Positions 24,091 to 31,909 of a stretch of DNA of 37,327 nt are shown here, piece after piece (positions within the stretch are counted from its first letter, which is position 1; the number at the start of each line of letters is the position of its first letter). The notes beneath the pieces are model-generated. The model was not told where the DNA came from, ran no database searches, and worked only from the letters and a program-made list of their open reading frames with translations. Both the position numbers and the translations under genes were made by a program. Source of the stretch: Chloroflexota bacterium (GTDB taxonomy: Bacteria; Chloroflexota; Anaerolineae; JAAYEA01); the NCBI GenBank assembly GCA_019873665.1, contig JAIOAV010000033.1, positions 1 through 37,327 of the forward strand, in the 5' to 3' direction.

Positions 24091-27000
24091 CTACTTTCTG
24101 ATGCATGGAAGATGCATCGCATGGGTATAGATCGGCGTCATGGTAGGCGTTGGCGACTCGAGTTTGGGTGTACGCGTCTCGGTCGGTGTGGCCGTTGCGA
24201 TCTCGGTGGACGTTGGCGTGGCTGTAATCGTTGGCGTGGACAGCGCGCGCATGCCAAAGCGAGTCTGCATATCCGGCGGGATAAAGCCGGTGGCGGCGCG
24301 TGAGGTGGTCGCCTCGTAGCCTGGCGGCACAATCGCGATCACCGCATACTGCCCCCCGCTTAGCCCGTTAAAGCGATAGGTTCCATCACTGCCGGTGATC
24401 TGGCGCGCACGCTCCTCATAGGTGCCGGGAACGCGCAGGCTGATCTCCGCCCCCGGGAAGGGGGGTTCGTCTGCAGTGTGCTCACCGTCCCCATTGCGAT
24501 CATACCAAACATATCCGTACACGGCATAGCCAGCACCAGTGGCTGTGGCAGAGGGAGTTGCCGTCGCGGTGATGGTGGCTGTGGCGGTCCCTGTAGCCGT
24601 GGGCAACGGCTCCCAAGTGCCAGTAACGGTCGGTGTCGCCGTCCAGGTGGGCGTCGGGCTTGCTCCCGGCAGCGCCGTGCTGGTCTTCGTCGGCGTGGGG
24701 GTACGACTGGCGGTCGGTGTCGGGATCGCTGTGTTGGTCGGCGTCGGCGACGGTGTGGCGACGATATACTCGATCTCCAGCCGGGGGCGAAGCGCGGCGT
24801 TATAGCTGTACTCGGAGCTGCGGATCTGGTACGAGCCGGTGCCCGTGCCTCTGAGCAAAACGCCATGGTTCTGCTCCGGATGGTTCACCCAGTATTGCAC
24901 CAGGTCGCGCAAGTTGAAGCTGTACTCCGTGTTCTGAGCGCTAAAGGTGGTCATGGCGGCGGGCGTATCGAGGCGATCGCTGGTGGTATCGTTGCAGCCA
25001 GGGATCCCCCATGGCGTATCCGCTTGTGCCATGCGCCAACTCGCTTCCGCCTCACTCCAGGCACGCAGCACCCGATACGCACTGACGTCTATACTATGAT
25101 CGCCAAAGCCGGTCCAGAGATAGAGATGGGCGGCCTTGACAATCAGAGGCGAAGGGAGCGACGAGAGATCGAAGCGGATCAATGCCGACTTGGTCGCGGA
25201 GCTGATGTTCATGACCTCATCGTGGCCAAAGTTGTCCCACTCCTGCCATTGCAGCATATATGTATCACTCGTCCCAGCATAGGCCTCCGATTCCCGTAGC
25301 GTTTGTTTGGTCGTGCCGGGCATCCCTTGCGCGGAGATACTTATCTGGAAGTGGGTGGGGCGTGTGCGCCCCACCAGGTGCACTGTCAGTCGCCCGCTGG
25401 CAGGGTTGAGGTGCTGTTGTTCGAACTTGCCCGTCTCCGGCACATAGATCTCGACGGCATAGCTGCTGTGCGTCTCCAGCCCCATACGGGCCAGGTCAAA
25501 GGCCAGATAGACATCGTATCCCTTGGCGGAAGTGTAATTGTCCGTGATATCATCGTAGACGGTGGCCCAGATGCCGCCGATATTCGGGTCATAGTGCGTC
25601 TGCACCTCAGTCCAATGCGCCTTCAGCGTGTAGGGGCCGACGATGGCCTGCTGGATCGTGAGCCAGTAGTAGGACTTGAGCGCTTCATCGTTACGGATGT
25701 GCAGCGAATGCGGCGGGGTCTCTGGCAAGGAGTACCGATCGAAGAAGTCGAGGATGCCATAAGGGTAGCGCCGTAACTGCTCATCACCCGGAAAAGAGTC
25801 GCTGTGTCCGCCAGGGTATTCGTGATATTCCACAACCTCTGCGCCATACTGTTGCAGCGCGTTGCGAAACTGCTGGCCATGTTTGACAAACACGATCTGA
25901 TCCGATGTGGGATGCGTGATTAGTACGGGCACGTATTTGAGGTTCATTGCGAGCTGGCGGACGGAGCGGCGCAAGTATTCAAAACTCGTGAGCTGTGGGT
26001 CGCCGATCTCGTTGTACATGACGCTATTATACGTGGCAGAATTCTGTTTGGCGTCATAGTACCACTCGATCAGGTCGGTCGGGCCGCGCTCCTCCGCCAG
26101 CGCGGCAAAGACATCCGGGTACTTTGCGGCGACGACGGCCGCGATGCCCGCGCCCATGGAGGTCCCTGTGATGTAGATGCGACGGGGATCCACGGCATAG
26201 TTCTGCCTCATATAGTTGACGACCTGCATCATGTCGCTCTGGATGCCGATGCTGGCGCTATGCTGCCCGACGATCTGCGGCGCGACGAGTATCCATCCCT
26301 TCTCGTTGGCCGCCATAGCGTAATCCAGCAGCGCGTTGGTGGAAGCGCTGGCAACATTCGATGACCAGCCGTGTAGCACGACGACGAGCGGCCGCGGCGT
26401 GTCCGGCGTATAGCCGATGGGGAGCTGCACTTTGGCCCAGAGCTCATTGGGGGGCCGGGAGCCGTATTTGATGTCCTGCCAAACTGGCGCAAGCACCGCG
26501 CCCACCAGCCGGATCCTGATGTTATTCGCCGTCCAGCCGTCCCAGTACGCCCCGTCGTTCGTAACGCGGATGGTGTTCCAGCCGTTGACCAGGATAGCCG
26601 GATCGAATGACCACTGTTTGGTGCGCCCTGTCTCGCAATACGAGCCGCCCGTGTTTTTCACCGATTTGCCGACATAATGGTCGTTGATGTAGATGCTGTG
26701 CTCATACTCGACGTTGGCGAGGTCCATGAGCAGTTCGGCAGACCACGCGGTTCCCTCCCAGAAGAGGAGGATGTTGGTTCGGTCAGCATGGCCTGTCCCT
26801 GCCCCGATGCAGCCGCCGACGGAGGAGGTGATGATGTTCAAGTTCTGCGGCGTCGGCGTGGAGGTCAGCGTGGCAGTGGGCGTGGGCGTATGAAGGGGGG
26901 CTTCCCCCTCGTAGCTGACCATCAGCCGGGGCCGGTACTGCTGGATCCCGTTATCGGATGAGGCGAAACGGTAGCCGGTGTTATAAGCCGAAGCGCCGAT

Positions 27001-27648
27001 GAGGATCAGGCCGTGATTGTTTTGTGGGTTGTTCACCCACATCTGGGTGGCGGCAGTCACGTCCAAATAGACATACTGTCCGCGATCGGTCGGACGGAGC
27101 GTCTTGGTGGCGATGACGGTCGTCAGCCGATCGGAGATGGGGCCATCTGCGCCGGGTGTGTTCCAGTCGGTCTCGGCCGTCGCCATGATCCAGGTGGCTT
27201 CGTTCTCCGCCCAGGCGCGATTCAGCACATATGCCGTCACGTCGAGATCTTTGGTCGTGTCGCCATATCCTACCGCACTGACATAGAGTTCCAGCCGCGC
27301 CTGCGTGACGATGGAGCCGGGCGGGATGACCGAGATGTCAAAGCGGATCAGCGGTCGCCACTCGCCACTCCGCCGAATATACATCTCGGCGAGCGTGCCC
27401 TTGTTCGCCGTGGGGTCCACCCCGTCAAGGTATGTATCGCTGACGCCTGTATAACCTGATCCCCGTTGGAAACTGAGGACATAGCTACCGGCCAGCGAGG
27501 CATGGGCAAGGTCTCCCTGCGCGGCTACTTGCAGCGGCCCTGTGCGCCAGAGAGCGCCCCAGATACCCACCAGAGTCGCCAGCAGCCCGACGAGGGTCAG
27601 GATGGGCAGTACACGGCGTGATACGTGATCGCGATGTGAGGATGACAT
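24091..27648 (-). CDS. Secreted multidomain esterase with DNRLRE and SdrD-like domains
   Basis: This 1185-residue extracellular protein has an N-terminal signal/anchor helix (about 13-30). A first DNRLRE domain (66-248) and a Thr-Pro linker (250-267) follow, then a carbohydrate-binding-like beta domain (about 270-385). An alpha/beta hydrolase (about 390-640) comes next, with VVLHGWSS (423-430), nucleophile elbow GTSMG (Ser497), and candidate Asp583 and His615 in YPGGHSDSFPG. A beta-sandwich and a second DNRLRE domain (793-962) precede a 75-residue Thr-Pro-Ala linker, an SdrD_B/Cna-like domain (1040-1135) and a final linker ending MHLPCIRK. It resembles PHB-depolymerase/feruloyl-esterase-type hydrolases and may remove acyl groups from the polymer. 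It has AGAAGG 8 bases before ATG 27648. Confidence 0.85.
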   Translation of the reverse strand: MSSSHRDHVSRRVLPILTLVGLLATLVGIWGALWRTGPLQVAAQGDLAHASLAGSYVLSFQRGSGYTGVSDTYLDGVDPTANKGTLAEMYIRRSGEWRPLIRFDISVIPPGSIVTQARLELYVSAVGYGDTTKDLDVTAYVLNRAWAENEATWIMATAETDWNTPGADGPISDRLTTVIATKTLRPTDRGQYVYLDVTAATQMWVNNPQNNHGLILIGASAYNTGYRFASSDNGIQQYRPRLMVSYEGEAPLHTPTPTATLTSTPTPQNLNIITSSVGGCIGAGTGHADRTNILLFWEGTAWSAELLMDLANVEYEHSIYINDHYVGKSVKNTGGSYCETGRTKQWSFDPAILVNGWNTIRVTNDGAYWDGWTANNIRIRLVGAVLAPVWQDIKYGSRPPNELWAKVQLPIGYTPDTPRPLVVVLHGWSSNVASASTNALLDYAMAANEKGWILVAPQIVGQHSASIGIQSDMMQVVNYMRQNYAVDPRRIYITGTSMGAGIAAVVAAKYPDVFAALAEERGPTDLIEWYYDAKQNSATYNSVMYNEIGDPQLTSFEYLRRSVRQLAMNLKYVPVLITHPTSDQIVFVKHGQQFRNALQQYGAEVVEYHEYPGGHSDSFPGDEQLRRYPYGILDFFDRYSLPETPPHSLHIRNDEALKSYYWLTIQQAIVGPYTLKAHWTEVQTHYDPNIGGIWATVYDDITDNYTSAKGYDVYLAFDLARMGLETHSSYAVEIYVPETGKFEQQHLNPASGRLTVHLVGRTRPTHFQISISAQGMPGTTKQTLRESEAYAGTSDTYMLQWQEWDNFGHDEVMNISSATKSALIRFDLSSLPSPLIVKAAHLYLWTGFGDHSIDVSAYRVLRAWSEAEASWRMAQADTPWGIPGCNDTTSDRLDTPAAMTTFSAQNTEYSFNLRDLVQYWVNHPEQNHGVLLRGTGTGSYQIRSSEYSYNAALRPRLEIEYIVATPSPTPTNTAIPTPTASRTPTPTKTSTALPGASPTPTWTATPTVTGTWEPLPTATGTATATITATATPSATATGAGYAVYGYVWYDRNGDGEHTADEPPFPGAEISLRVPGTYEERARQITGSDGTYRFNGLSGGQYAVIAIVPPGYEATTSRAATGFIPPDMQTRFGMRALSTPTITATPTSTEIATATPTETRTPKLESPTPTMTPIYTHAMHLPCIRK
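24530..24770 (-). repeat. Low-complexity Thr-Pro/Thr-Ala linker repeats in the esterase gene
   Basis: This stretch encodes residues about 965-1038 of the esterase and is almost entirely Thr, Pro, Ala and Ser (TPSPTPTN, TPTASRTPTPT, TATATITATATPSATAT). Similar short linkers lie near 26849-26900 and 24120-24240. At DNA level it is a run of imperfect GTCGGCGTGG-type units. Such linkers join extracellular domains, may be O-glycosylated, and are prone to length change by slippage. Confidence 0.7.
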
Positions 27649-27694
27649 GCGTTATACCTTCTGTAGGATGATGTCACCTAGTGGCTGCGTCCAC

Positions 27695-29209
27695 TCATTC
27701 CCGGCGCAGCGTGATCACAGTGATCTCCGGGGGGCAAAGGAATCGGACCGGCAAGGCGCGCGTGCCGATGCCGCGATTCACATAGAGCCAGGAATCTCGG
27801 TAACGGAACAGCCCCTCGTTGTATTTGCGAACGTAATCTGTCGGCGCATAGATCGGGCCGATAATCGGCAGCTTGATCTGGCCGCCATGTGTGTGGCCGG
27901 ATAGCACCAGATCAATCTGAGCCGCGCCCGCCTCTATGATGCTGCTCGGCGAATGCGCCAGCAAAATGCTGAAAGCGTCACGCGGCACGTCCTGCAGCGC
28001 CTTGGCCAAGTTCCCCTCGTTCGCACCGTAGTCCAGCCACTGCGGCACATTCTCGTAGTAACGGTACCCCTCGAAATCCTCGCGATACCATGCCTCGCCC
28101 GACGAAGGCATAGCATCCAAAGGCCACATCTCTAGATCGTCGAAGTACTTCCAGCCCGGCCCCACCGCCCAAAAACCGATCGCCCCGCCGCGCGCCTGGC
28201 TGTCCGGGTGGCTTTCGCGCGCTAGACAGTCAATGGGCCAACTTGCCGGCTCTGCCTCGCCATCCGGCCAGAATCGCGCCTGAAACTGCACATGGTCGCC
28301 GACACGCTCCCACCGCACGCGGAAGCGATACCAACGGTTTGGCTCTGGCTGGATGCCGCTGTTCGCGCTGCCAGAGACGAATTCCGCGCCGCGTGGCGCG
28401 AAATCCCAGGCGGGAGCGTCCTGATAGCGGCGCACCCGGTAGAAGACATCCTCGCCCCAGGGAAAGCGTGAGCCGACAAGGACGCCGATGCCGTCATCGC
28501 GATCGGTGAATTGCAGGCGGCCGCTGAACTCGTAACCGTTGGCACCCTCCGCTTGCGGCCACCCCTCCGCCACATAGTGCGTGAACGAGTTGCCGTTGCT
28601 GGGCCCCGCAGCCAACGCGACGTTGCCCTTCATATAGACGGTCCGCCAGTCGGCGGCGAAATCCGGCGGCAGCGTGGCAAAGTCGGTGCCCAATATATAC
28701 ACCTCACCGCCGCCGACCTCGAGACGCACAGCTTCATTGATCAGCAGATTGGCGCCACGCGATTGCACCTCGCGCACCCAAAGATCGTTATGCCCGCCAT
28801 ATCGCGTCAGGTCAGCGTTGCCGCGCGCTACCCAGATGCCGTAGCGTGGATTGGGTAGCCCGGCGAGAAATTCGCCCATCGCGGCGACGCGCTCCGACCA
28901 AATGCTATAGGCGCTGGCGTTTTCCACGAGATCGCCGGTGAGCACGATCATGTCCGGCTGTAGCTCGTGCAGGCGTGCCAGCACCCGCCGCTCATAGTCT
29001 CCTATTGTTCTGATATGCGTATCGCTGATCTGCACGATACGCAGCCCTTCCATCCCATCCGGCAGATCCAGAAAAGGCAGCTCCAGCTCTGTTACCTGCA
29101 GACGGTACGGCTCGATGAGAAAGGCATAGGCGGCGAGAAGGAGGCCCGCTACCGTAACCAGCGCAAGGCCAAAATATGCAGTTTTCGCCAGACATCCTTT
29201 TCGTCTCAA
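27695..29209 (-). CDS. Membrane-anchored metallophosphoesterase with inserted lectin-like domain
   Basis: This 504-residue protein has an N-terminal membrane anchor (about 11-31). A YkuE/YaeI-like calcineurin phosphoesterase split by a large insertion follows. Metal motifs are SDTH (62-65), GDLVEN (92-97), GNAD (130-133), LAHSP (417-421) and GHTHGGQ (438-444). Between about 180 and 395 lies an insert of roughly 215 residues. It resembles the concanavalin-like fold of LamG/DUF1080 proteins (FSGRLQFTDRDDGIGVLV, NRWYRFRVRW, GGAIGFWA, FDDLEMWPL). The usual GNH[DE] motif has Ala131 in place of the catalytic His. YkuE-type enzymes hydrolyse phosphoesters, including lipids such as lipid A precursors. 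Here a glycan-tethered phosphodiester is possible. The start is TTG 29209, the first start codon after an in-frame stop, and a strong promoter lies upstream. Confidence 0.82.
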   Translation of the reverse strand: MRRKGCLAKTAYFGLALVTVAGLLLAAYAFLIEPYRLQVTELELPFLDLPDGMEGLRIVQISDTHIRTIGDYERRVLARLHELQPDMIVLTGDLVENASAYSIWSERVAAMGEFLAGLPNPRYGIWVARGNADLTRYGGHNDLWVREVQSRGANLLINEAVRLEVGGGEVYILGTDFATLPPDFAADWRTVYMKGNVALAAGPSNGNSFTHYVAEGWPQAEGANGYEFSGRLQFTDRDDGIGVLVGSRFPWGEDVFYRVRRYQDAPAWDFAPRGAEFVSGSANSGIQPEPNRWYRFRVRWERVGDHVQFQARFWPDGEAEPASWPIDCLARESHPDSQARGGAIGFWAVGPGWKYFDDLEMWPLDAMPSSGEAWYREDFEGYRYYENVPQWLDYGANEGNLAKALQDVPRDAFSILLAHSPSSIIEAGAAQIDLVLSGHTHGGQIKLPIIGPIYAPTDYVRKYNEGLFRYRDSWLYVNRGIGTRALPVRFLCPPEITVITLRRE

Positions 29210-29246
29210 TGCCTCTCTGACAGAGCCCTTCCTCGGATGACCTCAT

Positions 29247-29275
29247 ATTATACCAAAAGCGCGGCGGACTGACAA
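29247..29275 (-). promoter_or_regulatory. Predicted sigma-70 promoter with extended -10
   Basis: On the minus strand, TTGTCA (29275-29270, five of six) and TATAAT (29252-29247, six of six) are separated by exactly 17 bases, and the -10 is preceded by TGG, an extended -10. It lies in the 67-base gap between the GT-C-like gene and the metallophosphoesterase. It would give a leader of about 30 bases before TTG 29209. It is the best promoter match in the window and probably drives the phosphoesterase, the esterase and the genes after them. Confidence 0.7.
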
Positions 29276-29276
29276 T

Positions 29277-31175
29277 TCAGCGCTTTACCACCTCATAGAC
29301 ATAGACGGTCTCGGCAGCGAAGGGGAGGGCCGTCCCCCGCGTGGCAACGAACCAACGGTCTCGTTGGTATAGCTCCATTTCCGGCAAGATGGCGACAAGG
29401 CGTAATTCGGAGGAAGCCCCTGCCTGCTGCGCCACCAGCTCCCACGCCTCGCCGAAGCTCTCTGCTGCCAGCAGCACGTAACGCACACCCCACTCCTGCA
29501 ACAATGCCAGCGACTCGGCAGATGGGAAAGCCTCCAGCAGCGCGCGCTGCGCAACCCACTCCTGTGGGAAGAACGTGCCATAACCGTGGGCGATGCGTTT
29601 CCCATGCGTGTAGGCGGCATAGAGAGATGGCCCACTGAGCGCGCGGCTCAGCGGCAGTTCCATCACGGCCCCATCGTCCGCCTGCGCCTGCAGCCAGGCG
29701 GTGGCAGGCTGTGCGCGTACTTCCGATATGCCATAGGGAAACGGCGTGACCAGATACTCAAATGCGATCAGCGCGACCAGTGCCGTGCCAATGCCCCAGG
29801 ACCGCCAGCCGCGCCAGCGCCGCACCAATGCTCCCACGCCGAAGCCGGCAAGGATGGCGACGACGAGCATGACGAAAAAGCCAAAACGCGACCAGACGCG
29901 CATGGCGTTGGAAAAAGGCACGTACAGGTAAAATAGGAGCGCCGGCAACGGCAGCACGATATGGCCGGGCACGACGGCGCTCCAGTGGTACTCGCTTGGA
30001 TTCAGCGCCCACCGCGTGATCCAGTTGAACATGAGGCGGGTAAAAGCGCGATCCACGCCTGCCGGCACGGGGATTTGCACCGGCGACACGTCACGCCAGT
30101 GCAATGTTGTGCCGAGTGAGAGGACAAATGCGATCGCCGCCAGCCAGACGAGCGCCGAAACCAGCCGCCGGGTGGCTGCGTGATCTGTTGTGCGCGCCAG
30201 CCATAGCCCCGCACCAGCCAACAGCAGCGGCACCCAGCCCAGCGCTAGCACACGCTCATAGAAGTAGCGCTGGCCGGCATAGAAGCGAGTGGTGATGCTA
30301 CCCCACCACGTCTGGACCGGATTCGGCAGGAGATAGTCGGCGATGCTCCCCGACCAGCGGTCCACGAATTGCAGCGAGTATGACATCGCCTCTTGTCCGC
30401 TGAGCCGGATCGTGGGCCATACCGCCGGGAGCACCAGCAGCGCGGCGATGGCGACGGCAGCAATCGCGCCCAGCCAGGCCGACCGCTCCCGCAGATAAGC
30501 GCGCCAGGGCCGCGCGCGACACAACATGTAGACGGGCAGCAGCAATCCCGCCATGAAGGCATAGTACCAGGAGGAGAGTGCCGTCAGCGCGTAGAAGAGC
30601 CCCACCCAGATGCCCACCGTCCAACGCTTTTCCCGCAGCCACCGCTCGACACCCCAAAGCGCCAACGGCAACCACTGTGTCCCTAGCAGGGGGAGCTGTC
30701 CACCGCCCAGATGTGCCATCCGATACGGACAGAAGGCGTAGATCACGCCGCTGGCGACGCCACCCCACCAGTTTCCTGTGAGATAGTAGACCAAGAGGTA
30801 CATGGTCAGGCCGGAGAGGAGGAAGGAGAGGAGCACCGCCACGTTGTAGGCGGCGACTTCACCCTGCCACAAGAGCACCGGCAGGACAAGGGCGACATTC
30901 GCCCACGTCGTCTCGGAAGTGGCATAGTCGTGGCCAAAGGGGTGAAACACACCCGGGTCGAAGGTGGTCAACTGGCGCAGATCGTGCAGCGCGTGTCGCA
31001 GCCAAGCGAACCAGCTCAAGTAGTAGTAGTTGTCCTGGGGCGGGCCGAGCAAGGCGGTGCCGATGTGTCGGAGCAGCGGCCATGTCATGATCGCCGTCAG
31101 GAGCGCAAAGAGCGCTAGTGCTGCCACGTGTTGCCGGGTGCGCTCATCCCACACACGCGAGAGAACACGGCTCAT
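29277..31175 (-). CDS. YfhO-like polytopic membrane protein (GT-C-like)
   Basis: This 632-residue protein has about 12 predicted helices and a soluble C-terminal domain (about 510-632). Its first external loop has GPPQDNYYYLSWFAW, with an Asp at the place of the catalytic acid in GT-C enzymes. FHPFGHDYATSETTW and IYAFCPYRMAHLGGGQLPLLGTQWLPLALWG are blocks found in YfhO- and PTPS_related-like membrane proteins. The gene follows the DPM1-like GT2 with an ATGA overlap, the usual pairing of a polyprenyl-phosphate-sugar synthase with its consuming GT-C enzyme. YfhO proteins are linked to glycosylation of lipoteichoic acid or lipids in Firmicutes. The acceptor here is unknown. Confidence 0.82.
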   Translation of the reverse strand: MSRVLSRVWDERTRQHVAALALFALLTAIMTWPLLRHIGTALLGPPQDNYYYLSWFAWLRHALHDLRQLTTFDPGVFHPFGHDYATSETTWANVALVLPVLLWQGEVAAYNVAVLLSFLLSGLTMYLLVYYLTGNWWGGVASGVIYAFCPYRMAHLGGGQLPLLGTQWLPLALWGVERWLREKRWTVGIWVGLFYALTALSSWYYAFMAGLLLPVYMLCRARPWRAYLRERSAWLGAIAAVAIAALLVLPAVWPTIRLSGQEAMSYSLQFVDRWSGSIADYLLPNPVQTWWGSITTRFYAGQRYFYERVLALGWVPLLLAGAGLWLARTTDHAATRRLVSALVWLAAIAFVLSLGTTLHWRDVSPVQIPVPAGVDRAFTRLMFNWITRWALNPSEYHWSAVVPGHIVLPLPALLFYLYVPFSNAMRVWSRFGFFVMLVVAILAGFGVGALVRRWRGWRSWGIGTALVALIAFEYLVTPFPYGISEVRAQPATAWLQAQADDGAVMELPLSRALSGPSLYAAYTHGKRIAHGYGTFFPQEWVAQRALLEAFPSAESLALLQEWGVRYVLLAAESFGEAWELVAQQAGASSELRLVAILPEMELYQRDRWFVATRGTALPFAAETVYVYEVVKR

Positions 31176-31897
31176 TTGGCGATATCTACAGTCGAGTTCG
31201 ACTGGGCTACCTGGGACAAGGTATTCCTTGAGCGGCCAAAACGTTTCTTCAGCAAAAAGACCAGGTTCATCACGCCGTCGCGCCAGACATTGAGCTTGCT
31301 TTCGCCGGCGCGGTCGCGATAGTAGATCGGCAGCTCTTCTGCTTTAAAACCCTTGGTGAAAGCCTCGATCTTGATCTCTTCCGAGAACGCCATGCCGTCG
31401 CTGGTGAGGTTCAGTTGCGGCAGAATGCTACGCTTGAACACCCACATGCCGGACTGTGAGTCGTGGATGCGAAACCAGAAGAGGAGCGTCATGGCCACGC
31501 CCAGAACCCAGTTGCCAAAGACGCGCAGCTTGCTGGATTTGGTCAGCTTGTGGCCGGTGCGGTCGCAGGTGATGAAATCCAAGTCCAGCTCGAACATCAC
31601 GTCGAGCAGCACAGGGATAAAGGTGCGCGGGTACGTGCCGTCGGCGTCCATCGCCACGATGATATCGCCCGTCGCATGGCGAAAGCCAGCCTTGTACGCT
31701 GCGCCGTACCCCTGCTTGCGTTCCTGGATGACGATCGCGCCCAGCTCTTTCGCCACCTCACTCGTCCGATCCACCGAGTTGTTATCAACGGCGATCACCT
31801 CGTCCACAAACCCCGGCATATCGGACATGACGATGCGCAGGCCCTCTTCCTCGTTATAGCAGGGCAGAACGACTGAGATCTTTCTTCCCTTGTACAT
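31172..31897 (-). CDS. Polyprenyl-phosphate-sugar synthase-like GT2 (DPM1 family)
   Basis: This 241-residue GT-A protein has SVVLPCYNEEEGL (8-20), the EVIAVDNNSVDRT donor-site region and a DAD metal motif (84-86) in VAMDADGTYP. HDSQSGMWVFKR matches the acceptor region of DPM1-like enzymes, which load mannose or glucose onto a polyprenyl phosphate. It lacks the two C-terminal transmembrane helices of the GtrB type but has one hydrophobic stretch (about 128-143). It starts at ATG 31897 with a GGAGCGAG ribosome-binding site, 12 bases after the radical SAM gene. The product would supply donors for the GT-C-like enzymes of the locus. This coupling is inferred. Confidence 0.87.
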   Translation of the reverse strand: MYKGRKISVVLPCYNEEEGLRIVMSDMPGFVDEVIAVDNNSVDRTSEVAKELGAIVIQERKQGYGAAYKAGFRHATGDIIVAMDADGTYPRTFIPVLLDVMFELDLDFITCDRTGHKLTKSSKLRVFGNWVLGVAMTLLFWFRIHDSQSGMWVFKRSILPQLNLTSDGMAFSEEIKIEAFTKGFKAEELPIYYRDRAGESKLNVWRDGVMNLVFLLKKRFGRSRNTLSQVAQSNSTVDIAK

Positions 31898-31909
31898 CTC
31901 GCTCCGTTC

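Noticed and set aside
24120-24770. Tandem repeats as a CRISPR or minisatellite element
   Set aside because: The repetition is explained by Thr-Pro linker codons within the esterase reading frame. Units are irregular and have no spacers.
29269-29280. Small palindrome CTGAATTGTCAG as a terminator
   Set aside because: It has only a 4-bp stem, no T-run, and it overlaps the -35 box of the predicted promoter.
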